This document shows, piece by piece, positions 43,679 through 52,919 of a DNA stretch of 64,000 bases. How positions within the stretch are numbered: the stretch's first letter is position 1; the number at the start of each line of letters is the position of its first letter. Made by a program: the position numbers and the translations under genes. This DNA comes from Marinobacter sp050379415 (GTDB taxonomy: Bacteria; Pseudomonadota; Gammaproteobacteria; Pseudomonadales; Oleiphilaceae), in the NCBI RefSeq assembly GCF_050379415.1, contig NZ_JBNRLS010000003.1, forward strand, positions 310,001-374,000, written 5' to 3'. The notes under the pieces are model-generated. The model was not told the DNA's origin, made no database searches, and worked only from the letters and a program-made list of their open reading frames with translations.

Positions 43679-46600
43679 ATGACTTTCCCCAAAAACCAGA
43701 ATCGTCTGCAACGCGGGCACCTTGGTCTCACTCTGGCAATGGCTGCCACATTCCTGCTCACCGGATGTTTCGGTGGCGGTGGTTCCTCGGACTCCACACC
43801 GGCAAACGACACTGCTGGCGACAATAGCAGCGTCGCCGGTAACCAGGTGGAACGCTTCAGTGAGGGGCGCACGTTCCGGGTGGAACCGGGACCGGAGGCC
43901 ACTCACGAGATGGTGAGCGCCATGATCCAGCTGCGCCCGGGAGACACCCTGGAGTTCAGCTGCGGTTTCTTCGAACTGAACCATGGCCTGCTTATCCAGG
44001 CCACCGAGGATGTCCTGATCAAGGGCTGTGGCAAGGACAAAACCGTGTTGTCGTTCCGCGACAGTGACAACGTCACCGGCCTGGAGGCCCTCAACGTTCG
44101 CGGTATCACCGTGCGTGATCTGACCATTGCCGATTCCCCGGGCGATGCCTTCAAACTCAAGGGTGTGAAATGGGGCACCCTGCTGAACGTACGGGCGATC
44201 TGGTCCGGCGGTGGCACACCCATCACCGCCGACAACTTCAGCACCAGGCTGAACGTGCAATGCACCAACCCGCCGTTGAACGAGGGCGACCCAACGCCGG
44301 ATTACATCCCCAGTTCCGCCAGTGGTCGCTACGGCATCTACCCGGTGGAATCGGAGAACATCCTGGTGGATAACTCCGAATCCGTAGGCGCCTCCGACGC
44401 CGGCATCTACGTGGGCCAGACCAACACCGCGATCATCCGCAACAGCCGGGCGGTGTATAACGTCATGGGCTTCGAGATCGAGAATGTCCAGGGCGGCGAA
44501 TACGACAGCAACGTGGCCGAGTGCAACACCGGCGGCTTCCTGATCTATGACCTGGAGAACATCACCCAGTACGGCGATACCTCGGTGATGCTGAACAACG
44601 TGGCGCGCAACAACAACACCTACAACTTTGCCCACAGCGGCCTTGTGTCCGCCGTACCACGGGGTACCGGCTTCATCACCCTGGGTTACGACAACATCGA
44701 GGTCTTCAACAATACCTTTGAGGACCACAGTACCGCTGCGGTGATCTACACCAGCTACGAGCTGATCGACGGCAAGGGCAAGACCTCGGACAAGAAGCTG
44801 GATCCTTACACCGAAGGCCTGCATATTCACAACAACGTGATGCGCAACTCCGGCTACGATTTGCCCCCACCCAACTTCGAGAAAGTGCTCCTCGAAGGCC
44901 AGGTGGAAACGGTGTTACCCACGCTGATCGGCCTGAAAAACATCAACAACCCCGGCAAGGGCGCGCATATCGTCTGGGACGGGTTGCTGGACGAACTGGA
45001 CGAGGACTGCCCCTACCCGGTGGACGCCAACGGTGATCCCGTGCCCGCTGACGAAAACGGTAAACCCATCCATACCAATGAGCACCCGAATCCGTCGTGT
45101 CACTACAACGCCTACAAGTTCGATGCCGGCGGCAAGCGCAAGTTGCCTCAGTGGGGGTCGTGCTTCCACGACAACGACCTGTCCACGGACAGCCAGGCCT
45201 ACATGAACTTCCATGGGACCGAGGGACTGGAACTGGTTCTCGCCGCCGCCGAACAGGACGCGAGCATTCTCACCCTTGAGGGCATGCAATCGGTACTGGC
45301 AGGGCTGGATGGCGTGGTGGCTGACACCGACAAGTCAGTCCATGACTGTCAGGCGCGCTTCGGAAAAGTCCTGCCAGCGCTGCCCCGCGTGGAAATCCCG
45401 CCGTTCGAACCCAGCGGCACCATCGATCCTGCTCCCAGCGAAGAGTATATCAACCGGCTGTGCAGCAAACGCGTGAAGCCGGGCAGCATCAACCGGGAGG
45501 CCCTGGCAGTCAATTGTCCGACCCTGGACCAGTACAATCTGTTCGCTGATCCCCGGGATCCCCGCAGCATGCCCAATGACGGTGGCGTTCCGTTCGTGCT
45601 CAACAGCAAGCTGTTTTCCGACTACGCCACCAAGTACCGGGTCGCGTTCGTGCCGCCGGGTACCAAGGCGGTCTATATGGATGGCCAGGGCGGCAGCAAC
45701 ATGAACGGCACCATTCACTTCCCGACCGGGACGGTGATCGCAAAAACCTTTGCCTTTACCGATGAGAGCCAGGGTACTGAGGAACTGGTGGAAACCCGAC
45801 TGCTGATCAAGCGGGTCAGTGAGAGTGGCAAAGCGTTCTGGGATGGCCCGGCCTACATCTGGGAAAAAGACAGTGACGGCAATCCGGTTGCAAAGCTCGC
45901 GCTCGGTGGCGGGACCCGTGCAGTGAGCTGGCATTACCAGGACCCGACCACGGGCCAGCTGCTCACAGGAAGCACCGATGCCTATGCCATTCCCAATGCC
46001 AACCAGTGTATTACCTGCCACAGCAACGATGACGTGGAATCCGGCAGTGCCCCCATCGGCCCGAAACCCCGGAACCTGAACCGTGCCTACGCGCCGGAAT
46101 CGGCGTTCATGGGCACCCGGGGCCAGGGTGGGTTTCCCCGGGTCAACCAGCTCAAATACTGGCAGGATCAGGGGATTCTCACCAACGTACCGGACCTCCA
46201 GATTGACGGGCGGGGTGTTGCCACCAACATCGAACGTCTGCCTCACTGGAACCTGCCCGGGGACAGCGGTGAAACCGCCGGCTCCGACGCCGATGTTGAA
46301 GCCCGTCTGCGGGCATATCTGGAGGTGAACTGCCAACATTGCCATAACGATCGGGGCGCCGCATCCAATACCGGCTATTACCTGGATCACTACCGGGCAG
46401 TGGATGCTGGTTACGGTATCTGCAAGAAACCGACGGCCACCGGCGGAGGCTCCTGCGGTCGTCAGCACATCGTCGTGCCCGGGGATGCCGACAGTTCGAT
46501 TGTTGCCTGCCGACTGGCGGACGACAGCGATCCCCAGCGGCGTATGCCACCCATTGCCCGCAGCGTGACCCATACCGAGGGGGTGGAACTCCTGAACTAC

Positions 46601-46684
46601 TGGATCAACACCGTTGTGGACACTGACTATGAAAACGGCGATGCCTGTGGCAACCAGAGCATCTTCCAGTCCCTGAACCAATAA
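43679..46684 (+). CDS. Lipoprotein fusing a parallel beta-helix domain with an SO2930/HNE_0200-type diheme cytochrome c domain
   Basis: A protein of 1001 residues. The signal peptide ends in the lipobox LLTGC (Cys30) with a Gly/Ser linker. Residues about 60-430 form right-handed beta-helix repeats (for example VLIKGCGKDKTVLSF, VLVDNSESVGASDAGIYVG, IIRNSRAVYNVMGFEIENV). Residues about 650-1001 match the HNE_0200/SO2930 cytochrome family, with two heme motifs, CITCH (777-781) and CQHCH (885-889). Beta-helix and cytochrome proteins of this sort are usually separate neighbouring genes; here they are one. It should be a membrane-anchored periplasmic or surface electron-transfer protein that also binds a carbohydrate-like or polymer ligand. 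The start has AGGAG upstream. It forms an operon with the M19-like lipoprotein. Confidence 0.85.
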   Translation: MTFPKNQNRLQRGHLGLTLAMAATFLLTGCFGGGGSSDSTPANDTAGDNSSVAGNQVERFSEGRTFRVEPGPEATHEMVSAMIQLRPGDTLEFSCGFFELNHGLLIQATEDVLIKGCGKDKTVLSFRDSDNVTGLEALNVRGITVRDLTIADSPGDAFKLKGVKWGTLLNVRAIWSGGGTPITADNFSTRLNVQCTNPPLNEGDPTPDYIPSSASGRYGIYPVESENILVDNSESVGASDAGIYVGQTNTAIIRNSRAVYNVMGFEIENVQGGEYDSNVAECNTGGFLIYDLENITQYGDTSVMLNNVARNNNTYNFAHSGLVSAVPRGTGFITLGYDNIEVFNNTFEDHSTAAVIYTSYELIDGKGKTSDKKLDPYTEGLHIHNNVMRNSGYDLPPPNFEKVLLEGQVETVLPTLIGLKNINNPGKGAHIVWDGLLDELDEDCPYPVDANGDPVPADENGKPIHTNEHPNPSCHYNAYKFDAGGKRKLPQWGSCFHDNDLSTDSQAYMNFHGTEGLELVLAAAEQDASILTLEGMQSVLAGLDGVVADTDKSVHDCQARFGKVLPALPRVEIPPFEPSGTIDPAPSEEYINRLCSKRVKPGSINREALAVNCPTLDQYNLFADPRDPRSMPNDGGVPFVLNSKLFSDYATKYRVAFVPPGTKAVYMDGQGGSNMNGTIHFPTGTVIAKTFAFTDESQGTEELVETRLLIKRVSESGKAFWDGPAYIWEKDSDGNPVAKLALGGGTRAVSWHYQDPTTGQLLTGSTDAYAIPNANQCITCHSNDDVESGSAPIGPKPRNLNRAYAPESAFMGTRGQGGFPRVNQLKYWQDQGILTNVPDLQIDGRGVATNIERLPHWNLPGDSGETAGSDADVEARLRAYLEVNCQHCHNDRGAASNTGYYLDHYRAVDAGYGICKKPTATGGGSCGRQHIVVPGDADSSIVACRLADDSDPQRRMPPIARSVTHTEGVELLNYWINTVVDTDYENGDACGNQSIFQSLNQ

Positions 46685-46702
46685 CCTCGCCGTACCCACC
46701 AA

Positions 46703-46728
46703 CGATGGCGGCCTTCGGGCCGCCATCG
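46703..46728 (+). terminator. Strong hairpin after the beta-helix/cytochrome gene
   Basis: An 11-bp perfect inverted repeat (cgatggcggcc / ggccgccatcg) closed by a TTCG tetraloop, 19 bp past the stop. No T-run follows, so it is a terminator-like or 3'-end stabilising structure. Confidence 0.55.
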
Positions 46729-46818
46729 CCTACCCCGTGGCCAGTTCTCCCTCCGGTTGCTATAGTCCTTGATTAACAACAACTTTCAGAATTCACTCAA
46801 TGCGCACCAGGGAGCAAT

Positions 46819-48696
46819 ATGCAGGCGGAACTCATTGATATCCGGAACCACATGGCCCAGTTCCCTCCGTTCGATGAAATGCCCGAGGAGCTGATGGATC
46901 ATGTGGTCGGTGGCGTTGAAGTGGAGTATTTCCGGGCCGGCACGCAGATCCTGGAATTCGGCCAGGACAACTCCTGGCTCTACTATATTCGCAGTGGCGC
47001 CGTGGAGATCTACCGGCGCTCCGGTGAACTTTACAACCGGATCGGAGAGGGTGACATTTTTGGCCAGTTCGGGCTGCTGATGAACAAGACGGTGCGTTTT
47101 CCCGCCAAGGCGCTCGAAGATACCCTCATCTACCGAATTCCGGAGGCCACCTTCCAGTACCTGTTTGAGAACGATGACGGTTTTGCCGACTTTGTCGAGA
47201 CCGAGGACCGGAGCCGCCTTCGTTCCGCCCTGTCCCGGCGGGAGAAATCCAATGATCTGATGACCTCCAAGGTCACCCGGTTGATTTCCCGCACCCCGGT
47301 TTCCGCACCTTGCACGGTGCGGCTGCAGGAGGCGGCCCGGATCATGACCGATCAGGGCGTTTCAGCACTGCTACTGATGGATGAAAGCGCCGACCATCCC
47401 AGGCTCAAGGGCATCATTACCGACCGTGACCTGCGGACCCGCGCCGTTACCGAAGCCCTGCCCTCGGAAACCCCCATCAGCGACATCATGTCCGAGGGTC
47501 TGATCACCATTCGCGCCAGCGCGTACATTTTCGAAGCCATGCTCATGATGCTGCACAACAACGTCCACCACCTGCCGGTCATGGATAAAGACGAGGTGCG
47601 GGGCGTCATCGCGTTGTCGGATATCGTCAAGTACGAAAGCCAGAGCAGTCTGTATCTGGTGAGCAACATCTACCACCAGAATGACGTCAAAGGCCTGAAG
47701 AAAATCAGCCGGGATGTACCGGATACGTTCGTGCGCATGGTGAACGAGGACGCCAACTCCCACATGATCGGCAGTGCCATGGCGGGAATCGGTCGGAGCT
47801 TCACCCAGCGGCTACTGGAGCTGGGCGAGGAAAAGCTGGGACCACCTCCGATCCCCTACTGTTTCATGGCGCTGGGTTCCATGGCCCGGGACGAGCAGCT
47901 GGTGGTGACCGACCAGGACAATGCGATGATCCTGGACGACAGTTTCGTGCCCGAGGAACACGACGAATACTTTCTGGCACTGGCAAAGTTTGTCAGCGAT
48001 GGACTGGCGGAGTGCGGCTACAAGTACTGCACCGGTGAGATCATGGCCACCAACCCGAAATGGCGCCAGCCGTTGCGGGTGTGGAAGGGCTACTTCACGG
48101 ACTGGATCGAGAACCCGAAGGCTGAGGCACTGCTGAACAGCAATATCTTCTTTGATCTGGACGGCATTCACGGCAAGAACGAGTTCGCCGAAGAACTGAA
48201 AGCAGTAGTGGCGGAAAAAGCCAGCCATAGCCAGCGTTTCCTCACCCTGATGGCGCGTAATGCCCTGAACAGGACACCGCCTCTGGGCTTTTTCCGCACC
48301 TTCGTACTGGAAGAGGACGGTCAGCACCGCAAGACCTTCAACCTGAAACGGCGTGGCACTGCACCGCTTTCCGACCTGATCCGGATCCATGCCCTGGCCT
48401 GCGGCTCCCGGGCCCAGAACTCGTTCGAGCGCCTCAAGGCCATCGGCCAGACCAAGCTATTATTGGAAGATGACCTCGGCAACCTCCGGGATGCCCTGGA
48501 GTTCATCTCCATCGTTCGCATCAGGCACCAGGCCCTGGCCATCGAGGATGGCAGGAATCCCGACAATAACGTGCGACCTGAAGATCTGTCGCCGTTCGAA
48601 CGCAGCCATCTCAAGGACGCCTTCCAGGTGGTCAGCAATGCCCAGAAGTTCCTGCGTTTCCGCTACAACGCCCAGGTAGGCCGCAATGCCCAATAA
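46819..48696 (+). CDS. cNMP-binding, CBS and DUF294 nucleotidyltransferase-like protein
   Basis: A protein of 625 residues. It has a cyclic-nucleotide-binding-like domain (about 15-130, with YYIRSGAVEIYRRSGEL and GDIFGQFGLL), two CBS domains (about 155-285, ending in VIALSDIVKYES), a DUF294 nucleotidyltransferase-like domain (about 320-440, with GSMARDEQLVVTDQDNAMI) and a DUF294 C-terminal helical domain. The GS-x-R and DQDN elements resemble GlnD/glutamine-synthetase-type nucleotidyltransferases. It is cytoplasmic. The gene overlaps the exonuclease gene by 11 bp. In related bacteria such pairs lie near acetate permease genes, but none is visible here. The regulated target is unknown. Confidence 0.9.
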   Translation: MQAELIDIRNHMAQFPPFDEMPEELMDHVVGGVEVEYFRAGTQILEFGQDNSWLYYIRSGAVEIYRRSGELYNRIGEGDIFGQFGLLMNKTVRFPAKALEDTLIYRIPEATFQYLFENDDGFADFVETEDRSRLRSALSRREKSNDLMTSKVTRLISRTPVSAPCTVRLQEAARIMTDQGVSALLLMDESADHPRLKGIITDRDLRTRAVTEALPSETPISDIMSEGLITIRASAYIFEAMLMMLHNNVHHLPVMDKDEVRGVIALSDIVKYESQSSLYLVSNIYHQNDVKGLKKISRDVPDTFVRMVNEDANSHMIGSAMAGIGRSFTQRLLELGEEKLGPPPIPYCFMALGSMARDEQLVVTDQDNAMILDDSFVPEEHDEYFLALAKFVSDGLAECGYKYCTGEIMATNPKWRQPLRVWKGYFTDWIENPKAEALLNSNIFFDLDGIHGKNEFAEELKAVVAEKASHSQRFLTLMARNALNRTPPLGFFRTFVLEEDGQHRKTFNLKRRGTAPLSDLIRIHALACGSRAQNSFERLKAIGQTKLLLEDDLGNLRDALEFISIVRIRHQALAIEDGRNPDNNVRPEDLSPFERSHLKDAFQVVSNAQKFLRFRYNAQVGRNAQ

Positions 48697-49417
48697 TCCC
48701 GAACGTGAGGACGTAACAAGCGCCAAACCGACCTGGCCGGAGCAATATCGAGAGCTCGCCCACCAGGCAACGTCACCGCTACTCAAGGCCTTCTATGAGG
48801 CCGGCTGCGTCGACCCGGACATGCCGATGTCGGACGTTCCGCTGCTGGCGATGGATTTCGAGACTACGGGACTTGATCCGAATGAGCACTCCATCGTCAG
48901 TATCGGGCTGGTACCATTCACCCTGGGCGGCATTCAGCTGGGTCGCTGCTGGCATCAGGTGGTGCGCCCGAAATTGCCGCTGCACCAGACCTCCATCGAA
49001 GTGCATGGCATCACCCATTCCGACATCGACAATGCCCCGGACCTTGCCGAGGTGATGGATAAGCTGTTCAGTTACCTGAATGGCCGCATTCCAGTGGTCC
49101 ATTACCGGGACATCGAGCGGCCGTTCCTCAACGTGGCGCTGCAGTGGCGATTAGGCGAAGGTATCCGGTTTCCGGTCATCGACACCATGGCCATCGAAGC
49201 CCACCTGCATCCTGACCGGCGGCCTGGCCGCTGGCAACGCCTGCTGGGCAAGAAACCGGTGTCGATTCGACTGGCCGACAGCCGTCAGCGTTATGGACTG
49301 CCCCATTACGCCTCCCACAATGCGCTGATTGATGCCATTGGCACCGCAGAGCTGCTACAGGCCCAGATTCACCACCATTTCGGACCGACTACTCCGGTCA
49401 AGGACCTGTGGCTCTGA
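48686..49417 (+). CDS. DEDDh 3'-5' exonuclease (DnaQ/PolC epsilon-like)
   Basis: A protein of 243 residues. The exonuclease core has MDFETTGLD (ExoI, Asp-Glu), VVHYRDIERPFLN (ExoII) and SHNALIDAIGTAEL (ExoIII, His-x4-Asp), which is the DEDDh arrangement. An extra 50-residue N-terminal tail precedes it. The start lies within the end of the DUF294 gene, so the two are co-translated. It probably trims DNA or RNA ends; its link to the cNMP/CBS protein is unknown. Confidence 0.9.
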   Translation: MPNNPEREDVTSAKPTWPEQYRELAHQATSPLLKAFYEAGCVDPDMPMSDVPLLAMDFETTGLDPNEHSIVSIGLVPFTLGGIQLGRCWHQVVRPKLPLHQTSIEVHGITHSDIDNAPDLAEVMDKLFSYLNGRIPVVHYRDIERPFLNVALQWRLGEGIRFPVIDTMAIEAHLHPDRRPGRWQRLLGKKPVSIRLADSRQRYGLPHYASHNALIDAIGTAELLQAQIHHHFGPTTPVKDLWL

Positions 49418-49425
49418 CCGCACCA

Positions 49426-50592
49426 TCAGGAGTTACCGCCGGTGACTTCGTCAATATAGTCCCCGTAGCCCTCAGCCTCCATCTGCTCCAGGGGAATGAA
49501 CCGAAGCGCCGCTGAGTTCATGCAATAACGCAGTCCGGTGGGAGCCGGTCCGTCATTGAAGACATGCCCCAGGTGCGAGTCGGCATACCGGCTACGGATC
49601 TCGGTGCGGGTCATCCACAGTGTCCTGTCCTCCTTTTCCACCACCGCATCCTCGTGAATGGGCCTGGTGAAACTGGGCCAGCCAGTACCCGATTTGTACT
49701 TGTCCCGAGATGAGAACAACGGCTCCCCGGACACAATATCGACGTACAGACCGGCCTGTTTATTATCCCAGTAGGGGTTGTTAAAAGCCCTTTCGGTTCC
49801 GTCTTCCTGGGTGACCTCGTACTGGATATCAGTGAGGCGCTTTTTCAGGGTTTCCTGATCGGGCTTTACAAAGGCTTGCGGATCAAAGCCTTTGCCCCTG
49901 GTATCCGATTCCATGGCTGCTGCGGGCCGGAACTTCGAGAAATCCAGCTCATAATTCTCGCCATAGACCTTCTCGATGAACTGATAGCGGCCGGAGTTGA
50001 AGGTATAGAATTTGTAGCGCAGCGGGTTTTTCTTGTAATAGTCCTGGTGGTACTTCTCCGCCGGATAGAAGGTTTCCAACGGTACGATTTCAATCACCAC
50101 CGGCTTGTCATAGATACCCGAAGCCTCCAGTTCCTGCGTGGCGGCCTCGGCCAGACGCTTCTGCTCGTCATTGTGGTAGAAGATCGCAGGCCGGTACTGC
50201 TTGCCCCGATCGACAAACTGGCCATTGGCGTCGGTGGGATCCATCATCCGCCACAGGCCCTGCAACAGTCCTTCGTAGGTCATCTCATCCGGATCGTAGT
50301 AGACCTGGACCGCCTCCGTGTGACCGGTACTACCAGAAGAAACCTGCTTATAGGTAGGATTCTCGACACTGCCACCGGCATAACCGGAGACCGCCTCGAC
50401 AACCCCCGGCACCTTCTCGTAACCCGCTTCCACGCACCAGAAGCAACCGCCGGCAAACGTGGCCACAGCCAGGTCCGGATCGTCGGGGGCGAACTCGGTA
50501 TCGTGCTTGTCTGCAGTGGCAAGAGACGTGTAAGCCCCCCCTGCCACAACCAGGGACAGCACGAGGGCAAAACCTGAGATACTGCGTTTCAT
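49426..50592 (-). CDS. msrAB: Periplasmic peptide methionine sulfoxide reductase MsrA-MsrB fusion
   Basis: A protein of 388 residues with a signal peptide (ISGFALVLSLVVAGGAYTSLA), so it acts outside the cytoplasm. The MsrA domain (about 40-200) has the catalytic GGCFWCVE. The MsrB domain (about 245-375) has SGTGWPSF, YADSHLGHVFNDGP and the catalytic Cys in LRYCMNSAALRF; the CxxC zinc pairs are absent. Together the domains reduce both S- and R-methionine sulfoxide in proteins. No thioredoxin-like or DsbD-like reductant domain is fused, so reducing power must come from elsewhere. It follows the sensor kinase gene by 105 bp on the same strand, after the Met-rich gene and regulator. Confidence 0.93.
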   Translation of the reverse strand: MKRSISGFALVLSLVVAGGAYTSLATADKHDTEFAPDDPDLAVATFAGGCFWCVEAGYEKVPGVVEAVSGYAGGSVENPTYKQVSSGSTGHTEAVQVYYDPDEMTYEGLLQGLWRMMDPTDANGQFVDRGKQYRPAIFYHNDEQKRLAEAATQELEASGIYDKPVVIEIVPLETFYPAEKYHQDYYKKNPLRYKFYTFNSGRYQFIEKVYGENYELDFSKFRPAAAMESDTRGKGFDPQAFVKPDQETLKKRLTDIQYEVTQEDGTERAFNNPYWDNKQAGLYVDIVSGEPLFSSRDKYKSGTGWPSFTRPIHEDAVVEKEDRTLWMTRTEIRSRYADSHLGHVFNDGPAPTGLRYCMNSAALRFIPLEQMEAEGYGDYIDEVTGGNS

Positions 50593-50697
50593 GGTGTTTC
50601 TCCTGTGATTGATACCATGCTGTCAGCCTAAACCGGTGGCTTCACGAAACCGTTCACAGAGTATTACGAATCTATAACAGCGTGGATTTTCGGGGCA

Positions 50698-52179
50698 TTA
50701 CCTGGTGTCGGCAGCCGGCAACCAGACCTGGAACTCGGCACCGGTTGGCTCAAGGTTACGGACGTCGATGCGGCCTTTCTGAAGTTCCACCATACGACGG
50801 GCGATGGCCAGGCCCAGGCCCGCATGACCGGCATTTACTGCCCCGGCACCCTGGTAGAAAGGCTCGAACAGGTGGGTTCGGTCTTGCGGGTGGATGCCGG
50901 TACCGGCATCCGCGACCGTCAGCAGTACGGCATCCCCGTCCTGACGAACAGCCAGGGCAACGTCGCTGTTGGAAGGGGCGTGGGCGATGGCGTTACTAAT
51001 CAGGTTGTCGAGGACGCGCTCGGTCATGGCAATGTCTGCCAGCGCCATGATCCCGTCAGCATGGGTAATTCGAAGCCGTACCGATGCACGCTCCGACTCG
51101 GGCTGATGTTTCTGGACCACATCATGCACCAGCTCAGCCATCATGAAGGGTTCCGGCGACGGCTGTTTCTCCCGGGCTTCAAGCGCCGCCAGCTCGAACA
51201 ATTCTTCCACCAGCCGGCCCAGTCGCCAGGTTTCCGCCAGTGCCACGTCGAGGAAACGGGCTCGCTCCAAAGGCTCCAGATCCGCCTGTTTCATCTTCAG
51301 GGTCTCCAGATAGCCCTGAATCGACGCCAGCGGCGTGCGCAGGTCGTGGGAGACCTGAGCCACCATCTGGCGACGCTGATGATCCTTTTCTTTCAGCAGG
51401 TCGACCTGGGCAGCGATACGGCTGGCCATATGTTCAAAGCGTGCCGCCAGGTAATCGATGTCGTCCCCGGGGGAGACAAGGGTTTCCCTGTTCTCCGGAA
51501 CCAGCACTTCGCCGCTGATTTCAAAATTTTCGACCCGCTCGGTCAGCCGGGACAACCTTCGGGTCAAGAGGTGAAAGAACACCAGCCCTGCCATCAGGCC
51601 AACGACCAGACTGATCACCAGAGCCCCGGCTCCCATCTGCAACAGCTGGTTGCTATGCACCATGCTCTCGGCCAGGTCATATTCCTCACCCCGGAGTACC
51701 ACGTACAGATAGCCAGAGCTTTCATTTTCAAAAGGTACAGTCGTTACCGAGAACACCTTTCGGCGATCATGACTGCGGGGATCATCCCCCGGGAGTGGAA
51801 ATGCGTCGGGCTGTGCAAGCAGCGTCCGGATCGGCCCGAGCGAAACCCGATTACGCTTAATCTTGTCCGGGTCGGCGGAGTAGGAAAGAATCCGGCCTTC
51901 CGGGCCCAGCAGGTAGATCTCGATGCCGGGATTGATGGTCATGTACAGGTCGAACAGTCTTTTCAGGGCTTCCTGGTCGAGTTGGCCACCCGTCACCAGG
52001 TTGCGGTCGGCAACCAGATTCCGGGCCAGGTCGCGATTGAGTTCCTGATTGACTGCAGCCGTGTACTCGCGCACGGAATAGAGACTCAGGACTGTAAACA
52101 GGCCACCGACAATAACCAGCAGCAGAAACAGACCCAGCGCCAACCGGGCGTAGAGTGTGCGGAACAGTGACAGGGCCAT
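50698..52179 (-). CDS. Sensor histidine kinase of the MsrAB operon
   Basis: A protein of 493 residues. TM1 (LALGLFLLLVIVGGLFTVLSLY) and TM2 (LVISLVVGLMAGLVFFHLL) enclose a periplasmic sensor of about 140 residues. A HAMP linker follows, then HisKA with VSHDLRTPLASIQGY and HATPase with DNLISNAIAHAP, DAGTGI and AGLGLAIARRMV. The sensor has no cysteine; it contains single Met and Tyr residues. It starts 3 bp after the response regulator stop. Context (Met-rich protein and MsrAB) suggests it senses oxidative or chlorine stress in the envelope, or a metal; this is inference. Confidence 0.9.
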   Translation of the reverse strand: MALSLFRTLYARLALGLFLLLVIVGGLFTVLSLYSVREYTAAVNQELNRDLARNLVADRNLVTGGQLDQEALKRLFDLYMTINPGIEIYLLGPEGRILSYSADPDKIKRNRVSLGPIRTLLAQPDAFPLPGDDPRSHDRRKVFSVTTVPFENESSGYLYVVLRGEEYDLAESMVHSNQLLQMGAGALVISLVVGLMAGLVFFHLLTRRLSRLTERVENFEISGEVLVPENRETLVSPGDDIDYLAARFEHMASRIAAQVDLLKEKDHQRRQMVAQVSHDLRTPLASIQGYLETLKMKQADLEPLERARFLDVALAETWRLGRLVEELFELAALEAREKQPSPEPFMMAELVHDVVQKHQPESERASVRLRITHADGIMALADIAMTERVLDNLISNAIAHAPSNSDVALAVRQDGDAVLLTVADAGTGIHPQDRTHLFEPFYQGAGAVNAGHAGLGLAIARRMVELQKGRIDVRNLEPTGAEFQVWLPAADTR

Positions 52180-52182
52180 GCG

Positions 52183-52884
52183 TCAGTCCATAAACCGGTA
52201 ACCAACACCCCACACGGTCTGGATATACCGGGGCGCCGAGGGGTCAGCCTCGACCTTGTTACGAAGGCGGTTGATGTGAGTGTTTACCGTATGCTCGTAG
52301 CCTTCATGATTGTACCCCCAGACTGCATCCAGCAGCTGGGCGCGGCTGAATACACGGCCCCTGTGGCGGGCAAAATGCCAGAGCAGATCAAATTCCCTGG
52401 CGGTCAGGTCAACCTCCAGGCCCCGGACAAAGACGCGATGTCGCACCGGATCAATGCGAAGCTCCTCGATAACCAGCTCCTCCGCCTCGGTTTGCTCTGA
52501 CGTTCCCGAGGACATGGCATCGACGCGCCGGAACAGAGCCTTGATGCGGGCCGCCAGTTCCGCCACGCTGAATGGCTTGGTCAGATAATCATCCGCCCCC
52601 ATCTCAAGGCCCAGTACCCGGTCCAGCTCGGAACTTTTGGCCGTGAGCATCAGCACCGGAACATACCCGGTGCCAGAACGGATCTCCCGGCATACCGCGA
52701 GCCCGTCCATCCCGGGGAGCATCAGATCCAGGATCACAAGATCTATCCCGCCCTGAAGGAAACGCTCCAGTCCCTCGTCGCCCCGGCCGACGAGAATGGC
52801 CCGCATGCCCAGGTCGGTCACCTGCATACGCACCAGCTCGCCGATACCGGGGTTATCCTCAATGATCAGTACGGTTCGTGTCAT
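52183..52884 (-). CDS. OmpR-family response regulator of the MsrAB operon
   Basis: A protein of 233 residues. The receiver has EDN, phospho-acceptor Asp in VILDLMLPGMDG, Thr in MLTAKS and Lys in LTKPF. The winged-helix domain has LTAREFDLLWHFARHRGRV and YEHTVNTHINRLRNKVEADP (core NTHINRLRNKVE), then TVWGVGYRF. It starts 35 bp after the Met-rich gene with AGGAAA upstream. It should control the operon that holds it, as is common for such regulators. Confidence 0.92.
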   Translation of the reverse strand: MTRTVLIIEDNPGIGELVRMQVTDLGMRAILVGRGDEGLERFLQGGIDLVILDLMLPGMDGLAVCREIRSGTGYVPVLMLTAKSSELDRVLGLEMGADDYLTKPFSVAELAARIKALFRRVDAMSSGTSEQTEAEELVIEELRIDPVRHRVFVRGLEVDLTAREFDLLWHFARHRGRVFSRAQLLDAVWGYNHEGYEHTVNTHINRLRNKVEADPSAPRYIQTVWGVGYRFMD

Positions 52885-52919
52885 GGTTTCCTGGCCCGGG
52901 TGGGCGGCTCCGGCAACGG

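Noticed and set aside
42607..43902. A minus-strand frame across the end of the M19-like gene and start of the next
   Set aside because: Antisense to two lipoprotein genes with clear signals; no domain.
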